DNA of 49,380 nt, taken from positions 1-49,380 of the forward strand of contig JAICYG010000001.1 in NCBI GenBank assembly GCA_025934335.1. Reading direction: 5' to 3'. The notes beneath the pieces are model-generated. The model was given only the letters and a program-made list of their open reading frames with translations. It searched no databases and had not been told where the DNA came from. The first letter of the stretch is position 1. Every line of letters starts with the position of its first letter. This stretch comes from Thermoleophilia bacterium (GTDB lineage Bacteria > Actinomycetota > Thermoleophilia > Gaiellales > Gaiellaceae). Positions 42,139 to 49,380 of this stretch are shown in pieces. Position numbers and translations under genes: made by a program.

Positions 42139-43191
42139 ATGCCAGAAGAGAGCCTCCTCCGGCAGGAGATCCGGGAACAACCGCATTCCCTGATGCGCCT
42201 GCTCGCGGCGACCACCGCGTTTTCGGATGCGAGGGAGCTCTTGCGGGCACACAACACGCGCGCAATCCGTCTCGTCGGCCATGGATCGTCGGACAACGCG
42301 GCCTGCTACGGCGTCTACGCGTTTGCGCTCCTCGGCGGCCTCCCCGCGGTGCGCGATTCGATCTCGCTCCCGGTCTACTACAGGAGTGAGAGCAGACTCG
42401 AGCACTCAGCCGTTGTCGCGCTGTCGCAGTCCGGACGGACGCCCGACGTCGTCGCCTACGTCGAACGCGCGCGGGCCCAGCGTGCACCAACCATCGCGCT
42501 CACGAACGATCCGTCGTCGCCGCTAGCCGAGGTCGCGGACGTGACCGTGCCACTTCTCGCAGGCCATGAGCGTGCGATCGCAGCGACAAAGACCTACACA
42601 TCAGAACTCGCCGCTCTCGCGATACTCGCCGCCCACCTGGGCGGCCGAGCGTCGGAGGTCACCGACGCGATCAGTCGCCTCGTCGAGACAATGGCCGCAC
42701 ACCTCCGAGACGCCGAAATCCCACGGCTCGAGAAGCTCGCGAGCGTTCTTGCCCATGCCGGTCGGATGTTCGTGGTCGGGCGCGGCCTCGAATACGCCAC
42801 CGCGCGCGAACTGGCGCTCAAACTCACCGAGACATGCCGTGTTGCAACGACCGCACTGACATCGACTGACCTGGCCCACGGCCCGATTGCGGCGGTCGAC
42901 TCTCAGTTCCCTGTCCTCGCAATCGCCTCGCTCGATGACGCGCTCCCAGCGGTTCTCTCGGCACTCGATCGCGCGCGCCGGGCCGGGGCGACGATTGTCT
43001 TGTTCGGCAACGCCGCAGGGCTCGTCGAGGGCGTGGCGGGAACCGCTCCAGTACCCTCCGTGCCTCTTCCTGTGCTGTCTCCGATCATGTCGATTGTCCC
43101 GGGCCAACTCTTCGCCGACTCACTCGCTCGAGCGAGAGGCCTGAACCCCGACCAGCCTTTCGGACTGACGAAGGTTACGCTCGCACCGTAG
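42139..43191 (+). CDS. SIS-domain sugar isomerase/deaminase (GlmS C-terminus/AgaS type)
   Basis: A 350-residue protein with two SIS domains. The first (about 35-170) has RLVGHGSSDNAAC, SQSGRTPDVVAYVERAR and ATKTYTSELAAL; the second (about 200-330) has GRGLEYATARELALKLTE and HGPIAAV. The C-terminus NPDQPFGLTKVT is typical of the GlmS isomerase half, glucosamine-6-phosphate deaminase type II and FrlB-like deglycases. There is no glutaminase domain, so it should isomerise, deaminate or deglycate a phosphorylated amino sugar. It is followed 2 bp later by the ROK gene. Confidence 0.88.
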   Translation: MPEESLLRQEIREQPHSLMRLLAATTAFSDARELLRAHNTRAIRLVGHGSSDNAACYGVYAFALLGGLPAVRDSISLPVYYRSESRLEHSAVVALSQSGRTPDVVAYVERARAQRAPTIALTNDPSSPLAEVADVTVPLLAGHERAIAATKTYTSELAALAILAAHLGGRASEVTDAISRLVETMAAHLRDAEIPRLEKLASVLAHAGRMFVVGRGLEYATARELALKLTETCRVATTALTSTDLAHGPIAAVDSQFPVLAIASLDDALPAVLSALDRARRAGATIVLFGNAAGLVEGVAGTAPVPSVPLPVLSPIMSIVPGQLFADSLARARGLNPDQPFGLTKVTLAP

Positions 43192-43193
43192 AG

Positions 43194-44357
43194 ATGGCCC
43201 GCCAGCAAGCATCCCTCAACGAGAGCAACAGCGCGGAACGTGCCATCGCTGCCCGCAGCAGAACGCGCGTCGCAACGCTTGTGTTCGACGAACTACGACT
43301 TCGGGGACCGCTGACGCGGGCACAACTTCAGATGGCACTTCGTGCCAGTCCAGTCACAATCACGGCGGCCGTACGCGAACTGACCGCCCGACAACTCGTG
43401 ATCGAACGCGGCGAGGGGATCTCCACCGGGGGAAGGCGCGCCCACCTCCTTGACCTGGGCCCGCGCGTCGGTGGCGTACTTGCGGTCGATATCGGCTCCA
43501 TCCGCCTGAGGGTCGCCGCGGCGGACATGCGGGGGCGAATCGTGGCTCGTCGCACCGTAGACAGCCCAGCACGGCCCGACCGCAGACGGCTACGCAAGCT
43601 GTTTGGGGAGGTTGCGAACGAACTGGGCGGACCGGTCCGAGCCGTCGGCGTCGGTCTCGCCGCGGCGGTCTACCCTGACGGGTCGATTCAGGTCGCGCCA
43701 ACAATGCCCGAATGGGATGGCTACGACTTCAACCGATTGTTCACTGACTTCGACGCACCTGTCCTGATCGAAAACGAGTCGAATCTTGCCGGGCTCGGCG
43801 AGCACAGGAAGGGTGGGCATCCCGATTCAGACCCGGTCCTGTTCGTCGCGATCGGTGCAGGCATCGGCGGTTCCCTGATTCTCGGGGGTGACATCTACAC
43901 GGGCGCCACCGGTCGCGCCGGTGAGTTGGGAGACCTGCGCACCGGTCTGGTACGAGGGCTTGAGCTCGAGAGCAAGGCGGGCGTACACGCAATCGTCAAG
44001 CGTTACCGAGAACTCGGTGGGCGCGGCAGCGCAGACGCAGAGATCGTCTTTCAGCTGGCCGCACAAGGAGACACTGCCGCCGGTGCGGCCGTCCAGCAGG
44101 CCATCGAGGAGATCGCGCTCGCACTCGTGAACGCAACGTCGCTCATTGATCCTGCCCGCATCGTCATCGGCGGCGGACTCGCTGCGGCAGGCGACTTCCT
44201 ACTCGAGCCGGTCCGAGCATTGATGGAACCCCACCTCCTGAAAGTCCCCGAAATCGTCGCCAGCCGACTCGGCGCAGACGCGACCTTGCATGGGGGAATC
44301 GAATGGGCGCTCGACAGAGGAAGCGAGGAGCTTCTAGATCAGGTGAACAGTGGGTGA
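43194..44357 (+). CDS. ROK-family transcriptional regulator with degenerate zinc site
   Basis: A 387-residue ROK protein: N-terminal winged helix (about 20-80, including LTRAQLQMALRASPVTITAA and STGGRRAHLL), then an ATPase-fold sugar-kinase-like domain with LAVDIGSIRLRVAAAD and GAGIGGSLILGG. The usual AGELGH followed by a CxCGxxGC zinc cluster is replaced by AGELGD (about 242-247) and a stretch with no cysteines. The kinase NDAN motif reads NESN. It is therefore probably a pure regulator. Its position after the SIS gene and next to the palindrome at 42101 suggests that it controls both divergent units. Confidence 0.9.
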   Translation: MARQQASLNESNSAERAIAARSRTRVATLVFDELRLRGPLTRAQLQMALRASPVTITAAVRELTARQLVIERGEGISTGGRRAHLLDLGPRVGGVLAVDIGSIRLRVAAADMRGRIVARRTVDSPARPDRRRLRKLFGEVANELGGPVRAVGVGLAAAVYPDGSIQVAPTMPEWDGYDFNRLFTDFDAPVLIENESNLAGLGEHRKGGHPDSDPVLFVAIGAGIGGSLILGGDIYTGATGRAGELGDLRTGLVRGLELESKAGVHAIVKRYRELGGRGSADAEIVFQLAAQGDTAAGAAVQQAIEEIALALVNATSLIDPARIVIGGGLAAAGDFLLEPVRALMEPHLLKVPEIVASRLGADATLHGGIEWALDRGSEELLDQVNSG

Positions 44358-44433
44358 GGCGGCCACCCCTCCGCAAGCTTCGTCCGGGCGATGATTTCTG
44401 GCGCGCCGCGGGCGTGTGATAGATGATCAGCCG

Positions 44434-44829
44434 ATGGACGTGAAGCAACTCGAGGAGATGCGGCTCTTCTCCGGCGCTCCGCGCGCGGAGCTCGACCGGA
44501 TCGCGAAGAGCGCGATCGAGGTGGACGTGCCGGACGGCTTCTACCTGATCCGCCAGGGCCACGTCGCCTACGAGTTCTTCGTCATCCAGCGGGGCACCGC
44601 GGACGTGGTCAAGGACGGCGAGAAGATCGCCGACCTCGGCCCCGGCGACTTCTTCGGCGAGATCGGGATGATGGAGACCGAGCGGCGCACCGCGGACGTG
44701 GTCGCGACGAGCCCGATGTTCCTCGTCGTCATGCACCAGCGCGACTTCACGAAGATCGAGGACGAGCTGCCGACGGTCGCGGACCGCATCCGCTCGGCCG
44801 TCCGCGCCCGCCTCGACCACGCGCGTTAG
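44434..44829 (+). CDS. Cyclic nucleotide-binding-domain protein
   Basis: A 131-residue protein that is almost entirely a cNMP-binding domain: LEEMRLFSGAPRAELDRIAKS, LIRQGHVAYEFFVIQRGTADV, LGPGDFFGEIGMMETERRTADV with the phosphate-binding cassette (GEIG then RRTADV), and a short C-terminal helix. There is no helix-turn-helix, so it is not a CRP-type regulator. ATG 44434 begins at the domain; GTG 44416 is a possible alternative. GC content is high again here, marking the end of the lower-GC block. Confidence 0.84.
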   Translation: MDVKQLEEMRLFSGAPRAELDRIAKSAIEVDVPDGFYLIRQGHVAYEFFVIQRGTADVVKDGEKIADLGPGDFFGEIGMMETERRTADVVATSPMFLVVMHQRDFTKIEDELPTVADRIRSAVRARLDHAR

Positions 44830-44899
44830 CGGATCGCGGCCGGCACGTCGCGCGCCGCCCCGGTAGAGCTGCGGGCCGACGCGCTTTCGACGAGGCGCT

Positions 44900-45538
44900 T
44901 CACCTCGGCGTCGCCCGCCGCCGCCTGTAGAGCACGACGAGCACGACCACGAGCGCCGCGCCGAGCGCCGCCGCGGCGATGATCACACGGTCGCGGTTGT
45001 CGCTCGCACCTGGCGCGCTCCGTCCCGACGACGACAGCGGCGGCTCGGGGACGACGACCCCGGCGTCGGCGGCGAGGCGGATCACCGCCTTCGTCGCGGT
45101 GGAGGCGAGCGTCCTGCCGTCCGTTCCCGGCGGCTGGATGCGGTCGACGACCGCCTGCTCGCGCGGTGCGAGCTTCCCGTTCGCCGAGACGGCGAGGCCG
45201 TTCGGCATCACGACCAGAAGGCGCTTCTTGTAGATGAGCGCGAGCTCCTGGCCGAGGAAGCGCGCGTACTGCTTCGGCTTCTCGTAGAGGATCGTGACGC
45301 CGCCCATGTCGTAGCGGCTTCCGATCAGCGCGACCCGAATCGTGTAGCCGCGCGCCTTCGCCTCCCGCACCGTCGCGTTCAGCTGGTCGGCGTACGCCTG
45401 CGGGATGCCGTCGTCGGGCGGGATGAACGTCGCCTGCTGGATCAGGTAGTCGCTCGCCGGGTCCGCGTCTGCGTGCGCCCCCGGAACCGCGACCAGCGAC
45501 GCTGCGAGCAGCACGAGGACGAGACCTCTCCTACCCAA
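44900..45538 (-). CDS. Membrane-anchored exported protein (TPM-like)
   Basis: A 212-residue protein with an N-terminal signal segment (LVLVLLAASLVAVPGAHA), an exported domain of about 130 residues, a Pro/Ser linker and a C-terminal helix (VIIAAAALGAALVVVLVVLY) followed by RRRR. The exported part (PQAYADQLNATVREAKARGY, LLVVMPNGLAV) has the outline of TPM-type domains, but the match is loose. Start TTG 45538 overlaps the stop of the small membrane peptide by 8 bp, so it belongs to the copper-type operon. Function unknown. Confidence 0.7.
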   Translation of the reverse strand: MGRRGLVLVLLAASLVAVPGAHADADPASDYLIQQATFIPPDDGIPQAYADQLNATVREAKARGYTIRVALIGSRYDMGGVTILYEKPKQYARFLGQELALIYKKRLLVVMPNGLAVSANGKLAPREQAVVDRIQPPGTDGRTLASTATKAVIRLAADAGVVVPEPPLSSSGRSAPGASDNRDRVIIAAAALGAALVVVLVVLYRRRRATPR

Positions 45539-45632
45539 GGACCGACCGCCCGAGCAGCAGCACGACGACGAGCGCACCCGTGCCGGCGGCGAGCGCCGCG
45601 AGCGCGAGCAGCAGGCGCACCTGGGTACTCAT
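45531..45632 (-). CDS. 33-residue single-helix membrane peptide
   Basis: A tiny ORF, MSTQVRLLLALAALAAGTGA and then a hydrophobic VVVLLLGRSVLG end: one complete membrane helix with little else. Its ATG overlaps the CopC-CopD stop (ATGA at 45632) and its stop overlaps the TTG of the next gene by 8 bp. It could be an accessory subunit of the membrane copper protein. Its length means the call rests on the overlaps and hydrophobicity. Confidence 0.55.
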   Translation of the reverse strand: MSTQVRLLLALAALAAGTGALVVVLLLGRSVLG

Positions 45633-47338
45633 CCTTCCGCCCGGTCGACGAGGAGGACGTTGAACGGCGCCGCGCCGCGCGGCGCGACGTTGAACGAGAG
45701 CCCCCAGTGGCCGACCATGACGAGCGCCGGCGCCTCGTGCGCGTACAGGCCGGGGTCGGTCTCGGTGAGCCGGTACGCCTGGTTCCCCATCTCCATGTCG
45801 AGCATCTCGAACGTGACGACGACCTCGGCGCCGGTGACCGGCTTGCCGCCGCGCGTGATCTTCACCGCGAACGAGTTCGGCACGGCCGCCCTGTTCGGGC
45901 TGACCCCGAAGTCGAAGGTATAGCCGCCCCGCTTGACGATCTGCGAGACCGGCCCGGGCCCGACGTGCGCCGCGGCGCCGCCGACCGAGGCGAGCGCCTT
46001 CGAGGGCGGCGCGAGCGACGAGAGCACGGCGGCGGCGAAGACGGCGGCCGTCACGAGCAGCGTCTCGCCGGCGACGAGCCGTCGCAGGAGGCGCGCGGCG
46101 CCCATGCCGACCTCGGGGCGCCCGAGGCGCGGCTTCGTCCGCAGGAGGTTCCCGGACGCGAGCAGCGCGGCGGCGAGGAGCAGTCCGATCTTCACGAGCA
46201 GCGCCTGGCCGTATGACGTCTGCCACAACGACGCGAGCGTCGGGATGTGCAGCAGCGATGCACCGATGCCCGACCCGATCAGCAGCAGCACCGACCCGAG
46301 CGCCGTGTTCGAGAACCGCGGCACCGCGACGACGAGGCCGGCGACGCGCGAGGCCGCGGGCAGGCTGCGCCAGAGGACGAGCAGGCCCATCAGGCCGCCC
46401 ACCCAGAGCGAGCCGGCGACGAGGTGCGCCCAGTCGAGGAGCAGCGACAGGCCGCGGGGGGAGGTCTGCGCAGCGTGTCCCGAGAGCCCGGGGACGAGCA
46501 GGGTCGCCCCCGCGGCAGCGATCGCACCGACCGCGGCGAGCAGCTCGGCGACCGAGCGCCTGTCTCGCTCCGGCCGGTCGACGCGGATCGCGATGCCCGC
46601 CGCGACGACGAAGAGGGCGAAGCAGAGCCACAGGTCGAGGAACCCGCGCCCGAACGCCGAGGCGCGGATCAGCGGGACGAGGGCACCCCACGAGAAGAAG
46701 GAGCGCAGTGCGAACTCGGCCGTCGCGAGCAGCGTGTAGATGGGGATCGCGATGAGGCCGATCCCGGAAACGACCGCGAACGCGATCGAGACCGCGCGCA
46801 GCCGGGTGCCGGGCACGCGACGCACGACGGGTCGCGCGACCGCGAGCCTGAGCGCCGCGAGCCCGATCGCCGCCATCACCGACAGGAAGACGACCCAGCG
46901 CGCGATCAGCAGCTTCGGCGTCGCCGCCGTCTCCGAAATCGAGGGAATGACGAACTGCGGCGCCGGGCCGGGGTTCGGGCCGACGGCGAACGTGAACGCG
47001 CCGCGCACCGGATGGCCGTCGACGGAGATGACGCGCCAGTAGACGAGGTACCAGCCCTGCTGCAGCCGCTCGAGCGGCACGAGCAGCGTGTCGGGGTCCG
47101 TGGGCGAGCGCCGCGGCGCGCCCGCCGTCACGCGGTGGGCAGCGGCGTCCGTGACGGAGACGATCGCGAAGCGCGGCTCGACCGCCTCGCTGTAGGTCAG
47201 CGCGACGTGCTTCGGCGGCGTGTTCACGGTGCCGCTCGCCTGCGGGGTCGTCCGCAGGAGCGCCGCGTGCGCGAACGCCGCGGCGGGGAGCGCCAGCGCA
47301 CCCGCGACGACGACCGCCGGGACGAACGCGCGCCTCAC
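45629..47338 (-). CDS. CopC-CopD fusion copper protein with C-terminal beta domain
   Basis: A 569-residue protein. After a signal peptide the CopC domain begins with His (HAALLRTTPQ) and contains TYSEAVEPRF and ISVDGHPVRGAFTFAV, the copper(II) ligand region. A CopD-type membrane domain of about eight helices follows (about 145-430), with LDWAHLVAGSLWVGGLMGL. The last 110 residues form an exported beta domain (AEVVVTFEMLDMEMGNQAYRL) like YtkA/FixH proteins. CopC-CopD proteins are linked to copper uptake or resistance. The ATG overlaps the YcnI-like stop. Confidence 0.9.
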   Translation of the reverse strand: MRRAFVPAVVVAGALALPAAAFAHAALLRTTPQASGTVNTPPKHVALTYSEAVEPRFAIVSVTDAAAHRVTAGAPRRSPTDPDTLLVPLERLQQGWYLVYWRVISVDGHPVRGAFTFAVGPNPGPAPQFVIPSISETAATPKLLIARWVVFLSVMAAIGLAALRLAVARPVVRRVPGTRLRAVSIAFAVVSGIGLIAIPIYTLLATAEFALRSFFSWGALVPLIRASAFGRGFLDLWLCFALFVVAAGIAIRVDRPERDRRSVAELLAAVGAIAAAGATLLVPGLSGHAAQTSPRGLSLLLDWAHLVAGSLWVGGLMGLLVLWRSLPAASRVAGLVVAVPRFSNTALGSVLLLIGSGIGASLLHIPTLASLWQTSYGQALLVKIGLLLAAALLASGNLLRTKPRLGRPEVGMGAARLLRRLVAGETLLVTAAVFAAAVLSSLAPPSKALASVGGAAAHVGPGPVSQIVKRGGYTFDFGVSPNRAAVPNSFAVKITRGGKPVTGAEVVVTFEMLDMEMGNQAYRLTETDPGLYAHEAPALVMVGHWGLSFNVAPRGAAPFNVLLVDRAEG

Positions 47339-47931
47339 GCGAGCGCGCGCCTCCCGCCGCCCGAGAGGAGCGCCACGCCGCCGAGCACGATCCCGATCGC
47401 ACCGAGGACGAGCGCCACGATCGTGAGCGTCGAGCTCGAGCCGCCGCCGAACGACGACTTCGCCTCGATCGTCGGCGACGGCGTGTCGGACGACTCGGGG
47501 CCGCTCCAGTCGACGACGGAGCCGTCGGAGTACGTCTGGCGCACGCCGAACGTGTACGTCTTCGCGTCGGCGGCGCGGCCGAGGAACGAGAACGCGGCGT
47601 CCTCACCCGTCGGCACCTTGCCCCCCGTCCAGACGACCTTCGTGATCACGGCGTCCTCGCCCGACCCCGTCTGGTGCACGGTGCGCTTCCAGCCGGGCGC
47701 CGGCACGAACGAGTCGATGCTGAACCCCTCGGGCGGCGTCAGCTCGATCTGCGTCGTCTCGAGCCCCTCCTTCTCGGTGGGAACGGCGAGCGTGTACACC
47801 TGGCTCTCGCCCTTCAGCACGAGCGGCGGGCTGACGTGGGCGTGGGCGGACGCGGCCGCCGGCACGACGAGCGCGGCGGCGGCGACGGCGAGGGCGAGGA
47901 ACGTCTTCACGATGCGTTTCTCCTTGGTCAT
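47335..47931 (-). CDS. YcnI-family (DUF1775) exported copper-binding protein
   Basis: A 198-residue protein with a signal peptide ending ASAHAHVSPP, so that a histidine lies at or near the mature N-terminus, as in the copper site of YcnI. Further YcnI patterns are EKEGLETTQIELTPPEGFSI, WKRTVHQT and VVWTGGKVPTGEDAAF. A Ser/Gly linker and a C-terminal helix (LVLGAIGIVLGGVALL) anchor it. ATG 47931 overlaps the lipoprotein stop (ATGA); GTG 47910, with AAGGAG upstream, is a credible alternative start. It probably hands copper to the CopC-CopD protein. Confidence 0.89.
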   Translation of the reverse strand: MTKEKRIVKTFLALAVAAAALVVPAAASAHAHVSPPLVLKGESQVYTLAVPTEKEGLETTQIELTPPEGFSIDSFVPAPGWKRTVHQTGSGEDAVITKVVWTGGKVPTGEDAAFSFLGRAADAKTYTFGVRQTYSDGSVVDWSGPESSDTPSPTIEAKSSFGGGSSSTLTIVALVLGAIGIVLGGVALLSGGGRRALA

Positions 47932-48770
47932 GGCTTGACGGTGAGGGTGAACGGCGCGGTCAGGACGTGGCCGTTGACGCGGCACTGCAGGAAGAGGCGC
48001 CAGCGGCCGGCGGCGGGGACGAGCACGCCGACGCTGAGCTTCCCGGGCGTCGAGGAGCTGCCGGTGACCTTCGCGGCGCCGAGGACGCTGGTGCAGCCGG
48101 CTGCCCCTCGCGCGCACACGTGCGTGTGGAAGTAGTCGAGCGAGCCCGAGCGGAAGAAGATCGCGTGCGCAAGCGCCCCGTACCACGGCGTGAAGCGCGC
48201 CGGCTTCCCGGACGGATCGGTGACGGTGATCGTCAGGAAGTTGGCCTGGATCGCGTGGAGTGTCGGCCGGCCGTGGAGGGTGACGCGGTACCCGTCGACG
48301 GTCACCGTCGAGCGGTAGGCCGGCAGCGGCTGCGGCGCGTACGCCCCTTTCACGCGCAGCGAGCCGAACAGCTGGAAGTTTCGCTGCTGTCCGGTGCTCG
48401 GGTACGCGTCCACGACGACCCGGTACGGCCCCGGCTCCGGGAACGTGATCGACTCCGCAATCGTGCCGTCGGCCGCGATCGGCGGGTGCCGGTGGATGAT
48501 CGTGTCGAGGTCGCGCCGGACGATGATCAGGTGGACGCCCGTGTGCGGGCCCGGCCCGTGCCGGTACGAGGTCAGCGGCTTGCCGTCCGGCAGGCGGATC
48601 TGGAACGAGACCCGCACCGGCTTTCCCGCTGCGACCGGCTGCCCGGGCGTGAACTCGGCGAGGCCGTAGGTGCGCGCCGCCTGGATCGTCGGGAACCCCG
48701 AGTTCGACGAGCCGCCGCAGCCGGCAACGACGACGGCGCACGCGAGCCCGAGTAGGGCGAGGCGCTTCAT
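47928..48770 (-). CDS. Exported lipoprotein with His-rich segment, copper-type operon
   Basis: A 280-residue lipoprotein: MKRLALLGLACAVVVAGCGG gives a lipobox with Cys18. The mature protein is beta-rich, with HTGVHLIIVRRDLDTIIHRH followed by PP, an arrangement seen in exported proteins near copper genes; the clustered histidines could bind metal. Two cysteines (CARGAAGC) lie near residue 225 and another in LQCRVNGH. I do not recognise a named family. The ATG overlaps the stop of the gene before it. Confidence 0.75.
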   Translation of the reverse strand: MKRLALLGLACAVVVAGCGGSSNSGFPTIQAARTYGLAEFTPGQPVAAGKPVRVSFQIRLPDGKPLTSYRHGPGPHTGVHLIIVRRDLDTIIHRHPPIAADGTIAESITFPEPGPYRVVVDAYPSTGQQRNFQLFGSLRVKGAYAPQPLPAYRSTVTVDGYRVTLHGRPTLHAIQANFLTITVTDPSGKPARFTPWYGALAHAIFFRSGSLDYFHTHVCARGAAGCTSVLGAAKVTGSSSTPGKLSVGVLVPAAGRWRLFLQCRVNGHVLTAPFTLTVKP

Positions 48771-49258
48771 TGCAGTCCTTTCGGAAAGAGGTACGAAGGG
48801 TGCGGTGCGACGTAGCCGCCGACCTCGACGACGATCTGACGGTGTTTCGTGAGGAGCACCCTTCCTGGATCGCCGCGGAACCGACGCCCGTCGACGAAGA
48901 CGAGCACGCGGCCGCGGAACGACAGGAGGCGCATCCGCCCGAGGCGACGCCCCCAGACTGCGAACAGGTCGCGCAGGCGGTGCGGGCGCGTCGCGTCGAC
49001 GTGGACGACGCCCGTCGGGGCCGACGTGTGGAGCGGGTAGCGACAGCCGGTTCGAGCGACGCCGATGCCTTTCGGGACGATCACGACGCGCCGGTTCGCG
49101 AACAGCTCGACGTGGACCGCGAACTCGCGGCCGCGCCGCCCGCAGCGGAGCGGGCCGATCGGCGCTCCCGAAGCCGCGCGCGCGTTCAGGGCGCTCGGCT
49201 GGTAGCGCGGGCCGACGCCGATCGGCCACGGATACACCGGCGGCGGCACGTCGATCAT
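48767..49258 (-). CDS. Hypothetical protein at head of the copper-type operon
   Basis: A 163-residue protein with no signal peptide. It contains VHVELFANRRVVIVPKGIGV, CRYPLHTSAPTGVVHVDA and LLSFRGRVLVFVDGRRFRGD, a beta-rich design with a single cysteine-histidine neighbourhood (C-x2-LH). I do not know its function. The ATG at 49258 overlaps the stop of another gene that runs off the window (ATGA), and its own stop overlaps the lipoprotein start, so it is co-translated with the operon. Confidence 0.68.
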   Translation of the reverse strand: MIDVPPPVYPWPIGVGPRYQPSALNARAASGAPIGPLRCGRRGREFAVHVELFANRRVVIVPKGIGVARTGCRYPLHTSAPTGVVHVDATRPHRLRDLFAVWGRRLGRMRLLSFRGRVLVFVDGRRFRGDPGRVLLTKHRQIVVEVGGYVAPHPSYLFPKGLQ

Positions 49259-49380
49259 GCGCGCCTCGCGGTCGTCAGCAGCCCGGTCGCCGCCGCGGCG
49301 ACACCCGTCGTGAACGCGAGCGCGCACACGAGCCGGGCGACCGAGGGCGGGAACGACGAGATGACGACGGCGTGCCGGAA
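49255..49380 (-). CDS. C-terminus of a membrane protein (5' end outside window)
   Basis: The last 41 codons of a frame that enters from the right edge. They encode a hydrophobic segment (LVCALAFTTGVAAAATGLL) followed by TTARRA and a TGA that overlaps the next ATG. It is probably the final membrane helix of a protein in the same operon. Too little is visible for a family call. Confidence 0.5.
   Translation of the reverse strand, partial: FRHAVVISSFPPSVARLVCALAFTTGVAAAATGLLTTARRA

Overview
The window is chromosomal DNA of a very high-GC bacterium. GTG and TTG starts are common, stop/start overlaps of the ATGA, GTGA and TTGA type link most genes, and many first genes look leaderless, with a TAnnnT box 6-8 nt before the start codon. 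Together with the LAL/LuxR regulator, the CopC-CopD and YcnI genes and the sugar-catabolic gene types, this suggests an actinobacterium, possibly of the Thermoleophilia (Gaiellales or Solirubrobacterales). That placement is inference; no rRNA or marker gene is present. I saw no tRNA, rRNA, insertion sequence, integrase or CRISPR array. No gap exceeds 300 bases; the largest (12294-12455) holds a candidate terminator.

Layout. (1) 1-6.8 kb: the end of a JAMM metalloprotease, a large LuxR regulator, a DUF4242-like protein, a secreted protein, a two-helix membrane protein with an MMPL exporter, and a convergent cupredoxin. (2) 6.9-16.0 kb: sugar and sugar-acid metabolism. An FAD-linked 2-hydroxyacid oxidase, an IlvD/Edd dehydratase, an SDR, a glucose-dehydrogenase-like enzyme and an MBL-fold hydrolase look like a non-phosphorylative aldose-oxidation operon. 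A methyltransferase, two divergent Gfo/Idh/MocA oxidoreductases, a D-lyxose isomerase and a GlcG-like protein follow. (3) 16.1-20.1 kb: one 1330-residue gene joining an UnbU/RnfD-like membrane domain, FG-GAP repeats with an ASPIC/UnbV domain, and a haloperoxidase-like domain that has lost key histidines. (4) 20.1-27.4 kb: a xylose-type ABC importer on the minus strand, divergent from a xylose-isomerase-like protein, xylulokinase, an SDR and a proline iminopeptidase. Lyxose isomerase and xylulokinase would meet at D-xylulose.

(5) 27.4-44.4 kb: a block with visibly lower GC and more A/T at third positions than either flank. Its core is a minus-strand run of about 14 kb: PhoX-like protein, DppC, DppB, family-5 binding protein, PIG-L deacetylase, TIM-barrel epimerase, Gfo/Idh oxidoreductase, membrane di-iron desaturase/hydroxylase, Rieske ferredoxin, ferredoxin reductase, PHP phosphoesterase, PfkB kinase, a 61-residue protein, and an IolC-like kinase. 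It is divergent from a SIS-domain sugar isomerase/deaminase and a ROK regulator across a compact promoter with a palindrome. I read it as a catabolic island for an unidentified amino-sugar or cyclitol conjugate. This is the best candidate for an undescribed pathway.

(6) 44.4-49.4 kb: high GC returns, with a cyclic-nucleotide-binding-domain protein and a minus-strand operon of copper-type exported proteins (lipoprotein, YcnI, CopC-CopD fusion, a 33-residue membrane peptide, a membrane-anchored exported protein), every junction overlapping.

Recurring designs: hairpins beside binding-protein genes in both ABC operons, divergent start codons only 20-24 bp apart with overlapping -10 boxes, and very small coupled ORFs inside operons.
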